This document shows, piece after piece, positions 6,996-14,911 of a stretch of DNA of 64,000 bases. The notes beneath the pieces were generated by a model, which did no database searches, was not told where the DNA came from, and saw only the letters and a program-made list of their open reading frames with translations. Position numbers and translations under genes: made by a program. Source of the stretch: a bacterium (GTDB lineage Bacteria; Patescibacteriota; Gracilibacteria; UBA4473); assembly GCA_009995455.1 (NCBI GenBank), contig JAACPJ010000002.1, forward strand, positions 248,001 through 312,000. Reading direction: 5' to 3'. Within the stretch, counting starts at the first letter, position 1. Each line of letters starts with the position of its first letter.

Positions 6996-8504
6996 ATGAA
7001 ACCAAACTACGTTAAAATTTTTGACACCACTTTACGTGACGGTGAACAAAGCCCTGGTTTTTCCATGAACACCGAGGAAAAAGTGAGACTCGCCTTGCAA
7101 CTCGAACGCTTAGGCGTTGATGTTATGGAAGCCGGTTTCCCGGCCGCGAGCCCGGATGATTTTGCGGCGGTTGAGAGAATTGCCAAAGCGATCACAAAAG
7201 TCGAAGTTTGTGGCTTAGCCAGAGCCATGGAAAGCGATATTCGAACGACTTGGGACGCTATTAAAGAGGCAGCTATGCCGCGTATTCACACTTTCATTGC
7301 CACCAGCCCCGTGCACATGGAATACAAACTTAAAAAGTCGCCCGAGCAAGTTAAAGCCATGGCGATTGAAGCGGTTACTTTAGCTAAAAGCTTGTGTGAT
7401 CGAGTCGATTTTTCACCCGAAGACGGCGGCCGATCGGACCGAGATTTCTTAGTTGAGGTAATTGGAGCGGTGATCAAAGCCGGAGCCGATACGATTAATA
7501 TTCCTGACACAGTGGGTTATTTAACCCCGGAAGAGTTTGAAGATTTAATGCGCTATTTAATAGAAAACACGCCTGGAGCTGACACCGTTATTTGGTCTAC
7601 TCACTGCCATGATGATTTAGGTTTGGGGGTAGCCAACAGCTTAGCCGGGGTGCGCGCTGGCGCTCGGCAAATTGAATGTACTATCAATGGAATTGGGGAA
7701 CGAGCCGGAAACGCCAGCTTAGAAGAAGTGGTGATGGCGCTACAAACTCGAGCGGATTTTTACGAACTTGAACACGGTATTGATAGCACTGAGATTTACC
7801 GCACTTCACAATTGCTGGAACAAATTACCGGGCAAAAAGTTCAAGTCAACAAAGCCATTGTTGGCAAAAATGCCTTTGCGCATGAATCGGGTATTCACCA
7901 ACACGGTATGCTGGCCAACCCCGAAACCTACGAAATTATGACGCCAGAGTCAGTAGGGGTAGATAAAACCAATATTGTGTTAGGCAAACATTCAGGTCGA
8001 GCGGCTTTGGCGGCGCGTTTGCAAGACATGGGCTACCAACTTGAGACGGAGCAATTAAATGAAATTTTTGCTGATTTTAAAACCCTCGCCGATAAGAAAA
8101 AAGATATCGCGGATTCTGATTTAGCGATTTTGGTGCACGGTGAACTGGCCGAAGAAAATCAACTTTGGAGTCTAGAACATTATGAGCTTGGCAGCGGCAG
8201 TGGCAAAAAGTCGTTTGCCGCCGTTCAATTAAAAAATCATGAAACCGGCAAACTCTCCAAAGCGAAAGCTGAAGGAGACGGGATGGTTGATGCGGCTTAT
8301 AATTGCATAAAACAAATTTGTGGTGACCATGGAATTCTTACCGAATTCAAAATGGATGCGGTAACTTCTGGCATTGACGCCCAAGCGGTGGTAAATGTTC
8401 GCTTAGAGCAAGAAAGTGGTCATGTGGTAACTGGACGCGCCGGCGATACCGACATTGTCAAAGCTGCCATTTTGGCGTATCTTGAAGCTATTAATCGTCA
8501 TTAA
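6996..8504 (+). CDS. leuA: 2-isopropylmalate synthase
   Basis: 502 aa, full length. It makes 2-isopropylmalate from acetyl-CoA and 2-oxoisovalerate, the first committed step to leucine. The N-terminal TIM barrel has the metal/substrate motif FDTTLRDGEQSPG, the GGRSDRDF region and STHCHDDLGLGVANSLAGV with the HxH metal ligands. From about residue 385 a C-terminal LeuA regulatory domain follows (GSGSGKKSFAAVQLKNHETG ... VVTGRAGDTDIVKAAILAYLEAI), so leucine feedback inhibition is likely in addition to the attenuator. It is followed at once by two small membrane protein genes. Confidence 0.96.
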   Translation: MKPNYVKIFDTTLRDGEQSPGFSMNTEEKVRLALQLERLGVDVMEAGFPAASPDDFAAVERIAKAITKVEVCGLARAMESDIRTTWDAIKEAAMPRIHTFIATSPVHMEYKLKKSPEQVKAMAIEAVTLAKSLCDRVDFSPEDGGRSDRDFLVEVIGAVIKAGADTINIPDTVGYLTPEEFEDLMRYLIENTPGADTVIWSTHCHDDLGLGVANSLAGVRAGARQIECTINGIGERAGNASLEEVVMALQTRADFYELEHGIDSTEIYRTSQLLEQITGQKVQVNKAIVGKNAFAHESGIHQHGMLANPETYEIMTPESVGVDKTNIVLGKHSGRAALAARLQDMGYQLETEQLNEIFADFKTLADKKKDIADSDLAILVHGELAEENQLWSLEHYELGSGSGKKSFAAVQLKNHETGKLSKAKAEGDGMVDAAYNCIKQICGDHGILTEFKMDAVTSGIDAQAVVNVRLEQESGHVVTGRAGDTDIVKAAILAYLEAINRH

Positions 8505-8507
8505 TGT

Positions 8508-8837
8508 ATGAGTATTTTTGATCTTTCTAATGCGAGTCCTTGGGCAAAATGGTTCTTAATCGTTTTTTTTGTTTCACTTCATATTATAATCTCCTGGTTT
8601 GGTTTTATGATGCTTAAAGGAGATGTCTTAATAGGACTGTTGGTCTTATTTGGAGGAAATTTTTTCTTAGCCAGAGACAATTTACCATTATTATTGGATT
8701 TAATCTACAAAACTAAAACCGAATACAAACAAGATTATAAAGACCTTAAATCCATACCGCACGACTCACCACTGGTCAGATCGCTCCTGTTTGCCACTAT
8801 CTTAACGATACTAATTTTTATCGCTTCACTTTTTTGA
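8508..8837 (+). CDS. Small membrane protein, unknown
   Basis: 109 aa with about three membrane segments: WFLIVFFVSLHIIISWFGFMML, DVLIGLLVLFGGNFFL and LLFATILTILIFIASLF. A charged loop, YKTKTEYKQDYKDLK, lies between the second and third. It starts 3 bp after the leuA stop and its TGA is directly followed by the ATG of the next gene, so it is probably translated as part of the leuA transcript. I recognise no family. Confidence 0.6.
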   Translation: MSIFDLSNASPWAKWFLIVFFVSLHIIISWFGFMMLKGDVLIGLLVLFGGNFFLARDNLPLLLDLIYKTKTEYKQDYKDLKSIPHDSPLVRSLLFATILTILIFIASLF

Positions 8838-9170
8838 ATGAAAGAACTTGAAAACCTGACCGATAGCCAGAAAATTGATTATTTGATCAAAAAAATTGAA
8901 CAGATAGATCGAACCGTTAATCCCCCATTCTGGAAAACTTTTTTATACTGGTTTTTGGCCAATTTTTGGACCCTGCTGTTTCTGGCTATTATCGGGTATT
9001 TTTTGTGGCAGGTCTGGGAAATGGTGCAAGCTGTGCAAGCCCAAGTTGATGCGGTTCAAAATCAAGTTAATGGTTTTAAACTCAGTGTTTCAAATCAGTT
9101 TAAGGGACTTGGTGAAGCGCTCGGATCCATCAAAGATTTTGATATCAGCCGGTTTAAGTTTTGGGAATAA
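8838..9170 (+). CDS. Single-pass membrane protein with short coiled coil, unknown
   Basis: 110 aa. The N-terminal helix LTDSQKIDYLIKKIEQIDRTV is amphipathic. One membrane helix (FLYWFLANFWTLLFLAIIGYFLW) follows, and then a heptad-like stretch, VQAVQAQVDAVQNQVNGFK, suggests oligomerisation. It begins immediately after the TGA of the upstream membrane gene, so the pair is likely translationally coupled and may form one complex. No homologue is recognised. Confidence 0.6.
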   Translation: MKELENLTDSQKIDYLIKKIEQIDRTVNPPFWKTFLYWFLANFWTLLFLAIIGYFLWQVWEMVQAVQAQVDAVQNQVNGFKLSVSNQFKGLGEALGSIKDFDISRFKFWE

Positions 9171-9171
9171 A

Positions 9172-10152
9172 TTAAACAAACAATTGTCCCCGGTCAGCGT
9201 CTCCATCTGAAGTGAAATTTTCAGTAATTTGCAGAGGTTCCCCTTGTTTAAATTTCTCTGCCCAGGCGGTTTTTACCTCCGCTATAAATTCGGATAGTTT
9301 AGCTCGGTCGACTTTAGTTAGCCCTGCGAGTCTAACTTCAAAATTTCGGTTTAAATTATTAACCGTTAGGTAATTCTTTTCTCGCTCCCCTACATACGCG
9401 CCTAACATTTGCTTAAAGCCGACAAAAACGCCTGGGGCGGAGTGAGGATTTCCCGTAAAATAACGTACGGTTAAAAACTTTTTAATTAAAGCCGCTTTAT
9501 CAATTTCGGCTTCGCCTGGTATCAGGGCCTCTTTTGGTTTATGCGGTGGGAAATGGATATTCCAAGCTTTCAATTTTTCCGAGTCATCAGAGAACAAAAT
9601 TTCACCCAGTCGAGTCCGCGATGAAATGGCTGTTAAAACATTTTCGAACATTTCTATCACATCAGGCAGGTTTATTTCTGGCAAATTTTTTGCTTTCAAC
9701 TCAATTTCTAAAATTCGTAGAAACTCAGCCCGTCCACTATTCCACCCACCCTTGGGCATTTTTGCGTAAGCCGCTCTGAGGTTTTGTAGTATTTCTACTC
9801 CAGACTTTTCAAGCATCTGAATATAAACCAACGGATATAAAGCCATCGGTAGGGATTCTGCTTCTGGCTTCTCAATACCAACCTCCTCTAGCTGTCTTCT
9901 CTTCAAAAATGACGCGTTATTTAAACGGGCTCTTCTCGCATTACAGCTTCTTTCTAGCTTTTGTTGGATGGTTGCAGCCTTGATTAATTCTCGATCTTTC
10001 AAAAATACGCCAACGGCTTCTTCAACTAAAACTCTGACTTTAGCGGTCTCAGCTTCAATCCAGCCCAAACCTTTTAATTCATTAATGGCTGAATCAGCTA
10101 AGAATTGTGAAGAAAAAACATCCACTTCGTTCGTTTGTTCTCTTGTCATCAA
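9172..10152 (-). CDS. Hypothetical protein, unknown
   Basis: 326 aa, soluble, no signal peptide or membrane helix, mainly helical with alternating charged residues. Examples are LVEEAVGVFLKDRELIKAATIQQKLERSCNARRARL and the C-terminal LTKVDRAKLSEFIAEVKTAWAEKF. A second ATG one codon in could be the start. It converges on the small membrane genes at 8508-9170 and is followed downstream by no other minus-strand gene. I recognise no domain. Confidence 0.6.
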   Translation of the reverse strand: MMTREQTNEVDVFSSQFLADSAINELKGLGWIEAETAKVRVLVEEAVGVFLKDRELIKAATIQQKLERSCNARRARLNNASFLKRRQLEEVGIEKPEAESLPMALYPLVYIQMLEKSGVEILQNLRAAYAKMPKGGWNSGRAEFLRILEIELKAKNLPEINLPDVIEMFENVLTAISSRTRLGEILFSDDSEKLKAWNIHFPPHKPKEALIPGEAEIDKAALIKKFLTVRYFTGNPHSAPGVFVGFKQMLGAYVGEREKNYLTVNNLNRNFEVRLAGLTKVDRAKLSEFIAEVKTAWAEKFKQGEPLQITENFTSDGDADRGQLFV

Positions 10153-10176
10153 AATCTAAATACTTAAGGAAAACTT

Positions 10177-10386
10177 TTAATCTACCACTTCAATTTCGTT
10201 AATACGACCCGTTCTATCTTTATAAACGGCAATACTGTGCCCAACTAAATCTTTCATTTCTTGAAACTGCTCTCCGATAAACAAATGAATTAATTCAAAA
10301 TCTATCGCCTTTTTATCAAAGCCATCATAATATATCACTTCTGCATCCGCGTTAATATCGACGACTTGACCAGGTTTAAAGGGCAT
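10177..10386 (-). CDS. Small soluble protein, unknown
   Basis: 69 aa, acidic, with a pattern of short beta strands (GQVVDINADAEVIYYDG, IAVYKDRTGRINEIEVVD). It starts 24 bp upstream of the 9172-10152 gene on the same strand and probably shares its transcript. Divergent from leuC, so the roughly 87 bp between them must hold both promoters. No family recognised. Confidence 0.55.
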   Translation of the reverse strand: MPFKPGQVVDINADAEVIYYDGFDKKAIDFELIHLFIGEQFQEMKDLVGHSIAVYKDRTGRINEIEVVD

Positions 10387-10473
10387 GACTTTAAGGCTTA
10401 ATTGAAATTAAAATAAACTTTATATAACATTTGTCAACTCGACAGTAAATCGTTTTTCTATAACCTATTGTTA

Positions 10474-11907
10474 ATGAAAGTGGCTCAAAATATTATCGAT
10501 AAAATATGGGATGCCCACGTGGTGAATCATGAGGAAGGCGCTCCTGATGTTTTTTTTATAGATCTTCAATTATTACATGAAGTCACTAGCCCTCAGGCTT
10601 TCACCGCTTTGCGTGAAAAAAATTTAGGCTTTGCCTGCCCTGACCGGAATTTTGCGACGCTTGATCATTCGGTTCCCACCGATGATGCGCGCGAAGCCTA
10701 TGCTGACGAACAAGCGCGTCACCAAGTAGAATCACTGCGTAAAAATTGCGAGGAATTTAACATTCCAGTCTTTGATTTTGGCTCTGGAAATCAAGGCATA
10801 GTGCATGTCATTGGGCCAGAACAAGGGTTAACCCAGCCGGGAAAAACGATCGTTTGTGGCGATAGTCATACTTCCACTCATGGCGCTTTTGGCGCTTTGG
10901 CCTTTGGGATTGGCACGACCCAGATTGAACACGTTATGGCCACGCAGACTTTGCTCCTTGAAAAACCAAAAACCATGCGGGTTGAGTTTGTGGGGACCCC
11001 AACCGAACACTTTACCGCTAAAGATGCGGTGCTCTGTTTAATTGCCCAAATTGGGATTCAAGGCGCTAATGGACACGCCATGGAATTTGCCGGCGAATAC
11101 ATTGAGAACTTGAGTATGGAAGGTCGAATGACGATTTGTAACATGAGTATTGAAGCCGGTGGAAGATTTGGCATGGTAAGTCCAGACCAGAAAACTTTTG
11201 ATTATTTGAAAGGACGTCCTTTTTGTACCCCAGAACCACACCCTGAAGTAACTGAGGCCAAAGCTTGGGAAAGAAAATGTAATCAATGGGCCAAATGGGC
11301 CAGCGATAAAGGGGCGGCTTACGACAAAGTTGTCACCGTAAATTTAGAAGGCAAATCCCCTTTTGTCACTTGGGGCACAAACCCAGAACAAGGAATTGAA
11401 ATTACGGCTACTATTCCTAAAGCCAAAGATTTTAGTGATGAGGCCAAAGCCTTTGCCGCTGAAAAATCATTGAATTACAACGGTTTAAAAGCTGGAGCGC
11501 CGATTAAAAACACGCCCGTCGATTACGTTTTTATGGGAAGTTGTACTAATTCACGCATTGAGGATATGCGTGAAGTCGCTAAAATTTTAAAAGATAAAAC
11601 TATTTCGCATAGCGTTAAGGCATTTGTGGTACCGGGTTCTGAACAAGTACGGGCGCAATGCGAGCAAGAGGGTTTAGTAGGCCTATTTGAAGCCGCTGGT
11701 GCCGAAGTTCGTGGGTCTGGATGTTCCATGTGTATCGCTATGAATGGAGACGCCGTTCCGGCGGGCTCGCGTTGTGCTTCAACCAGCAATCGAAACTTTG
11801 TTGGCCGACAAGGGCAAGGGAGCTTCACGCATTTAATGAGCCCTAAAATGGCGGCCATTGCTGCCGTAACTGGGAAGATTACCGACCCTGAAGAATACTT
11901 TGCATAA
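10474..11907 (+). CDS. leuC: 3-isopropylmalate dehydratase, large subunit
   Basis: 477 aa from the ATG at 10474; an upstream in-frame TTG at 10468 is less likely. An aconitase-family enzyme which, with LeuD, isomerises 2- to 3-isopropylmalate. The [4Fe-4S] cysteines are in YVFMGSCTNSRIEDM and GSGCSMCIAMN, with VCGDSHTSTHGAFGALAFGIGTTQIEHV upstream. It is the first gene of leuC-leuD-SLH/CAP-leuB. No leader peptide or terminator precedes it; a TATAAC -10 candidate (10459-10464) lies 9 nt before the ATG, which would give a very short 5-prime leader. Confidence 0.96.
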   Translation: MKVAQNIIDKIWDAHVVNHEEGAPDVFFIDLQLLHEVTSPQAFTALREKNLGFACPDRNFATLDHSVPTDDAREAYADEQARHQVESLRKNCEEFNIPVFDFGSGNQGIVHVIGPEQGLTQPGKTIVCGDSHTSTHGAFGALAFGIGTTQIEHVMATQTLLLEKPKTMRVEFVGTPTEHFTAKDAVLCLIAQIGIQGANGHAMEFAGEYIENLSMEGRMTICNMSIEAGGRFGMVSPDQKTFDYLKGRPFCTPEPHPEVTEAKAWERKCNQWAKWASDKGAAYDKVVTVNLEGKSPFVTWGTNPEQGIEITATIPKAKDFSDEAKAFAAEKSLNYNGLKAGAPIKNTPVDYVFMGSCTNSRIEDMREVAKILKDKTISHSVKAFVVPGSEQVRAQCEQEGLVGLFEAAGAEVRGSGCSMCIAMNGDAVPAGSRCASTSNRNFVGRQGQGSFTHLMSPKMAAIAAVTGKITDPEEYFA

Positions 11908-11910
11908 ACT

Positions 11911-12534
11911 ATGAATAACCAACTCTTTGGCATCAGCTCCGTTGATTCATCGACTACTCGAAATCAACAAGAACAAACCGCGCCCTTCAAAAAAGAAGCG
12001 GCTGAAACGATTGTGCTGCCAGTAAAAGACATTGATACCGACATGATTATGCCGGCCCAATTTTTGAAAGTCACCACTAAAACGGGCCTCGGGCAACACG
12101 TGTTTCATAATTTAAAAAAGAACGATCCTAACTTTCCTGAATTTCGGGGCCAAAGCATTTTAGTGACGGGGCAAAACTTTGGTTGTGGTTCCAGCCGAGA
12201 ACACGCCCCTTGGGGTTTAAAAGACGCTGGGATTGATGTTATTATTGCCTCTGATTTTGCCGATATTTTTAAAGGTAACGCTGAAAAAAACGGACTTTTG
12301 TGTATTACCTTAGACGAAAAAGTCGTGCAGCAATTTCTTAAATCAGGTGAGCGCTTAAGTGTTGATCTAGAAGCGCAGCTGGTGATTGACGAAGAGAGCC
12401 ATCAATACCCTTTTGAAATCCCTTCTTTTAGCAAAAAAAGACTTTTAGAAAACTTATCAGACCTCGACTATTTGCTCGATTTTAAACATACGGTGCAGGA
12501 ATTTAGTAAAAGACAAAAAATGTTGGGGCTTTAA
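11911..12534 (+). CDS. leuD: 3-isopropylmalate dehydratase, small subunit
   Basis: 207 aa, normal length. The swivel domain shows LPVKDIDTDMIMPAQFLK and GQNFGCGSSREHAPWGLKDAG with the substrate-binding SSRE, then IIASDFADIFKGNAEKNGLL. It pairs with LeuC. The ATG is 3 bp after the leuC stop, so tight coupling is likely. The first 25 residues (SSVDSSTTRNQQEQ) are an extra, probably disordered extension. Confidence 0.95.
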   Translation: MNNQLFGISSVDSSTTRNQQEQTAPFKKEAAETIVLPVKDIDTDMIMPAQFLKVTTKTGLGQHVFHNLKKNDPNFPEFRGQSILVTGQNFGCGSSREHAPWGLKDAGIDVIIASDFADIFKGNAEKNGLLCITLDEKVVQQFLKSGERLSVDLEAQLVIDEESHQYPFEIPSFSKKRLLENLSDLDYLLDFKHTVQEFSKRQKMLGL

Positions 12535-12543
12535 TAAAAATTT

Positions 12544-13560
12544 ATGAAAAAGTTAATATTCTCCTTACTAATTTTTCCAACTTTAAGCTTCGCCGCTTTT
12601 AACGATGTTGAATTTAATCACCCATATTACGACGCTATTAATTACCTGCAAGCCGAAGGCATTGTTGAGGGCTATAGCGATGGAACTTTTAAGCCCGAGA
12701 ACCAGATCAATCGAGCCGAATTCACCAAAATTGTGCTAGAAACGCAGTTCAAAAATGATATTCAGCCGTGTCCGAACGAGTTACCTTTTAGCGATATAAA
12801 TTTCTCAGACTGGTACTCGGGTATTGTTTGTTCAGCAAAATCTCTTGGTATAGTTGATGGATACCCAGACAAATCCTTTCAAGCCAGCAATAACATTTTA
12901 ATGACTGAGGCATCAAAAATTATTGGCCAAAGTTTTGCCTTAACCATTGATAAATCTTTAGAGCCTTGGTACGCGCCCTACATGATGCGGCTAACTGATT
13001 TAAACGCGATTCCTCCAAGCTTAACCCAACCGGACCAAGCTCTAAACCGCGGCGAAATGGCGGAATTAATTTACCGACTCGCCACCGATAAAGTTGATAA
13101 ATCGGCCAGCCAACTTATTTTTCTGACTTCAGATGAAGAATACGCTCCAGAAAATTTTGATGCGGATCAAAAAGACACCATGCTGACTTTGGTCAATCAA
13201 GCCCGAGCGAAAGTAGACGTCGAACCTTTAACCGTAAACCCAACTTTAAGTGAAGTAGCGCAAGCCTTTGCCCAAAAAATGGATGATGAAGATTTCTTTA
13301 GCCACTTAGACCTAAATGGAAATTCTGCGGCTGATAGAGTGCGCGATGCCGGCTATAAATATCGCTTTGTGGCCGAAAACATAGCGAAAGGACAAGTAAC
13401 CGCCCAATTTGCTTTTGATAACTGGAAAGACTCGCCTGGTCACTGGGCCAATATTATTGATTCAAAATATGAAGAAACCGGTTTTGGACAATACAAAGTA
13501 ACCGATGACAATTTTTATAAAGGTTATTTTTGGGTACAAGTATTTGGCACGAAACAATGA
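12544..13560 (+). CDS. Secreted SLH-CAP surface protein
   Basis: 338 aa. Signal peptide MKKLIFSLLIFPTLSFA. Three S-layer-homology repeats follow: FNDVEFNHPYYDAINYLQAEG with GYSDGTFKPENQINRAEF (18-62), FSDINFSDWYSGIVCSAKSLG with VDGYPDKSF (82-130), and a weaker third ending LNRGEMAELIYRLAT (135-180). The C-terminal 120 residues form a CAP/SCP domain: MLTLVNQARAKVDVEPLTVN, FFSHLDLNGNSAADRVRDAG, ENIAKG and DSPGHWANIIDSKYEETGFG. SLH modules attach proteins to the cell wall; bacterial CAP domains have poorly known roles. It sits between leuD and leuB with short gaps (9 and 27 bp), so it appears co-transcribed with leucine genes although no metabolic link is evident. Confidence 0.9.
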   Translation: MKKLIFSLLIFPTLSFAAFNDVEFNHPYYDAINYLQAEGIVEGYSDGTFKPENQINRAEFTKIVLETQFKNDIQPCPNELPFSDINFSDWYSGIVCSAKSLGIVDGYPDKSFQASNNILMTEASKIIGQSFALTIDKSLEPWYAPYMMRLTDLNAIPPSLTQPDQALNRGEMAELIYRLATDKVDKSASQLIFLTSDEEYAPENFDADQKDTMLTLVNQARAKVDVEPLTVNPTLSEVAQAFAQKMDDEDFFSHLDLNGNSAADRVRDAGYKYRFVAENIAKGQVTAQFAFDNWKDSPGHWANIIDSKYEETGFGQYKVTDDNFYKGYFWVQVFGTKQ

Positions 13561-13587
13561 TGAATATATTTCTAGAAAGATAAAAAA

Positions 13588-14664
13588 ATGAAAACCTACA
13601 AAATCGCCTTACTCCCTGGCGACGGCATTGGCGAAGAAGTTTGCATGGAAGCGGTAAAAGTACTGCGGTGTATTGAAGAAAAATACGAAGTTGAATTTAA
13701 AATTACCGGTGGTTTAATTGGTGGAGCCGCTTGGCCAGAATACGGCAACCACTTTCCAGAAGAGACTAAAATTTTAGTTAATAATTCTGACGCTATTTTA
13801 TTTGGCTCAGTCGGTGGACCGGTAGACGCTCAGTTTGAACCGCAATGGAAAGACTGTGAAAAAAATTCAATCCTAGCAATTAGAAAATTTATTGGTGCTA
13901 GCATTAATTTGCGACCGGCGCCGATTTTTAAAGAACTGAGTCATTTTTGCCCCCTTCGATCTGATATCATTGGCAACGAAAGTTTTGAAATTTTAGTCAT
14001 TCGAGAGTTATCCGGTGGAATTTATTTTGGCGAACATTCACGACCAACTGCTGACACAGCGTTAGATACTTCTACTTATGATCGGGCTACCATTCAAAAA
14101 ATCGCTCAATTTTCGTTTCAAGCGGCGCAAAATAGAAAGAAGACCTTACACTCGATAGACAAAGCGAACGTTCTGGAGACGTCGCGTTTATGGCGTGAAG
14201 TTTTTGAAGCGGAAAGCAAAAACTGGCCAGAGGTGAAATTTCATAATTTGTACGTTGATAACGCCGTGCAACAACTCGTTAAATGGCCGCGTCAATTTGA
14301 TGTCATTGCCTGCCCTAATTTGTTTGGAGATATCATTTCCGACTTAACGAGCGTTTTTCCTGGAAGTTTAGGAATGCTTGGTTCGGCAAGCTTTGGTAAT
14401 AAAATTCATTTATACGAACCTTCTGGTGGCTCTGCCCCAGATATTCAAGGTTTAAATGTTGCCAACCCAATCGCTCAAATTTACTCCGCCGCGCTGATGC
14501 TGCGCCATTCTTTTGAAATGCATGAAGCGGCTAACGATATCGACTCTGCGGTCCTCAAAACGATCCAATTGGGTTTTAGAACGGGTGATATTTACATGGA
14601 AAACAAAGGAGAAACCAAACTCAGCTGCAGCGACATGGGCGATAAAATTTGTGCGTTTATTTAA
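13588..14664 (+). CDS. leuB: 3-isopropylmalate dehydrogenase
   Basis: 358 aa, normal length. It oxidises and decarboxylates 3-isopropylmalate to 2-oxoisocaproate with NAD. Seen: ALLPGDGIGEEV, LFGSVGGP, the substrate arginines and RELSGGIYFGEH, VDNAVQQLVKWPRQFDVIACPNLFGDIISDLTSVFPGSLGMLGSASFG, and the cofactor-side EPSGGSAPDIQGLNVANPIAQIYSAALML. Last gene of the leuC operon. No U-tracted terminator follows it directly, only the hairpins described at 14756-14839. Confidence 0.95.
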   Translation: MKTYKIALLPGDGIGEEVCMEAVKVLRCIEEKYEVEFKITGGLIGGAAWPEYGNHFPEETKILVNNSDAILFGSVGGPVDAQFEPQWKDCEKNSILAIRKFIGASINLRPAPIFKELSHFCPLRSDIIGNESFEILVIRELSGGIYFGEHSRPTADTALDTSTYDRATIQKIAQFSFQAAQNRKKTLHSIDKANVLETSRLWREVFEAESKNWPEVKFHNLYVDNAVQQLVKWPRQFDVIACPNLFGDIISDLTSVFPGSLGMLGSASFGNKIHLYEPSGGSAPDIQGLNVANPIAQIYSAALMLRHSFEMHEAANDIDSAVLKTIQLGFRTGDIYMENKGETKLSCSDMGDKICAFI

Positions 14665-14755
14665 TCTAAATTTTAATTTCTTGGAGACTAAATTTACAAA
14701 CAAATTTTTGAAACTCTGAATAAATTAAGAATTAAACTCAATGTAATTTTGAAGG

Positions 14756-14839
14756 TGAGTTTAGCTTAGGGTCTCGTGGGTTCCCTAAGATAAACGAACT
14801 CATATATAAAGGGGTATTCTAGGGGGAATTCTTTCCCCT
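14756..14839. other. Hairpin-rich intergenic stretch after leuB
   Basis: Two inverted repeats occur between the convergent leuB and LPSTG-protein genes. The first pairs GAGTTT-AGC-TTAGGG with CCCTAA-GA-TAAAC-GAACTC (about 14756-14801). The second pairs a G-run before AATTC with TTCCCC (about 14820-14839). Neither has a T run after it. They may terminate leuB or be part of a small RNA; nothing in the sequence decides this. Confidence 0.35.
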
Positions 14840-14841
14840 GG

Positions 14842-14871
14842 ACACAAAAAACCCTCGCCGAGGCGAGGGCT
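14842..14871 (-). terminator. Terminator of the LPSTG surface protein gene
   Basis: CCCTCGCC (14852-14859) pairs with GGCGAGGG (14862-14869), and the A run at 14845-14851 becomes a U tract on the minus strand. It lies 40 bp past the stop of the minus-strand surface-protein gene. Confidence 0.8.
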
Positions 14872-14911
14872 TTCTGACCCACAAAATATCCAGAAACTAA
14901 GTATAGCGTTT

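Noticed and set aside
10387-10473. An attenuator before leuC
   Set aside because: No Leu-rich short ORF and no terminator hairpin in the 87-bp gap.
8508-13560. UGA as a glycine codon (genetic code 25)
   Set aside because: Genes such as those ending at 8837, 13560 and 28530 stop at TGA with the next start codon right after it, and full-length housekeeping proteins need no UGA read-through.
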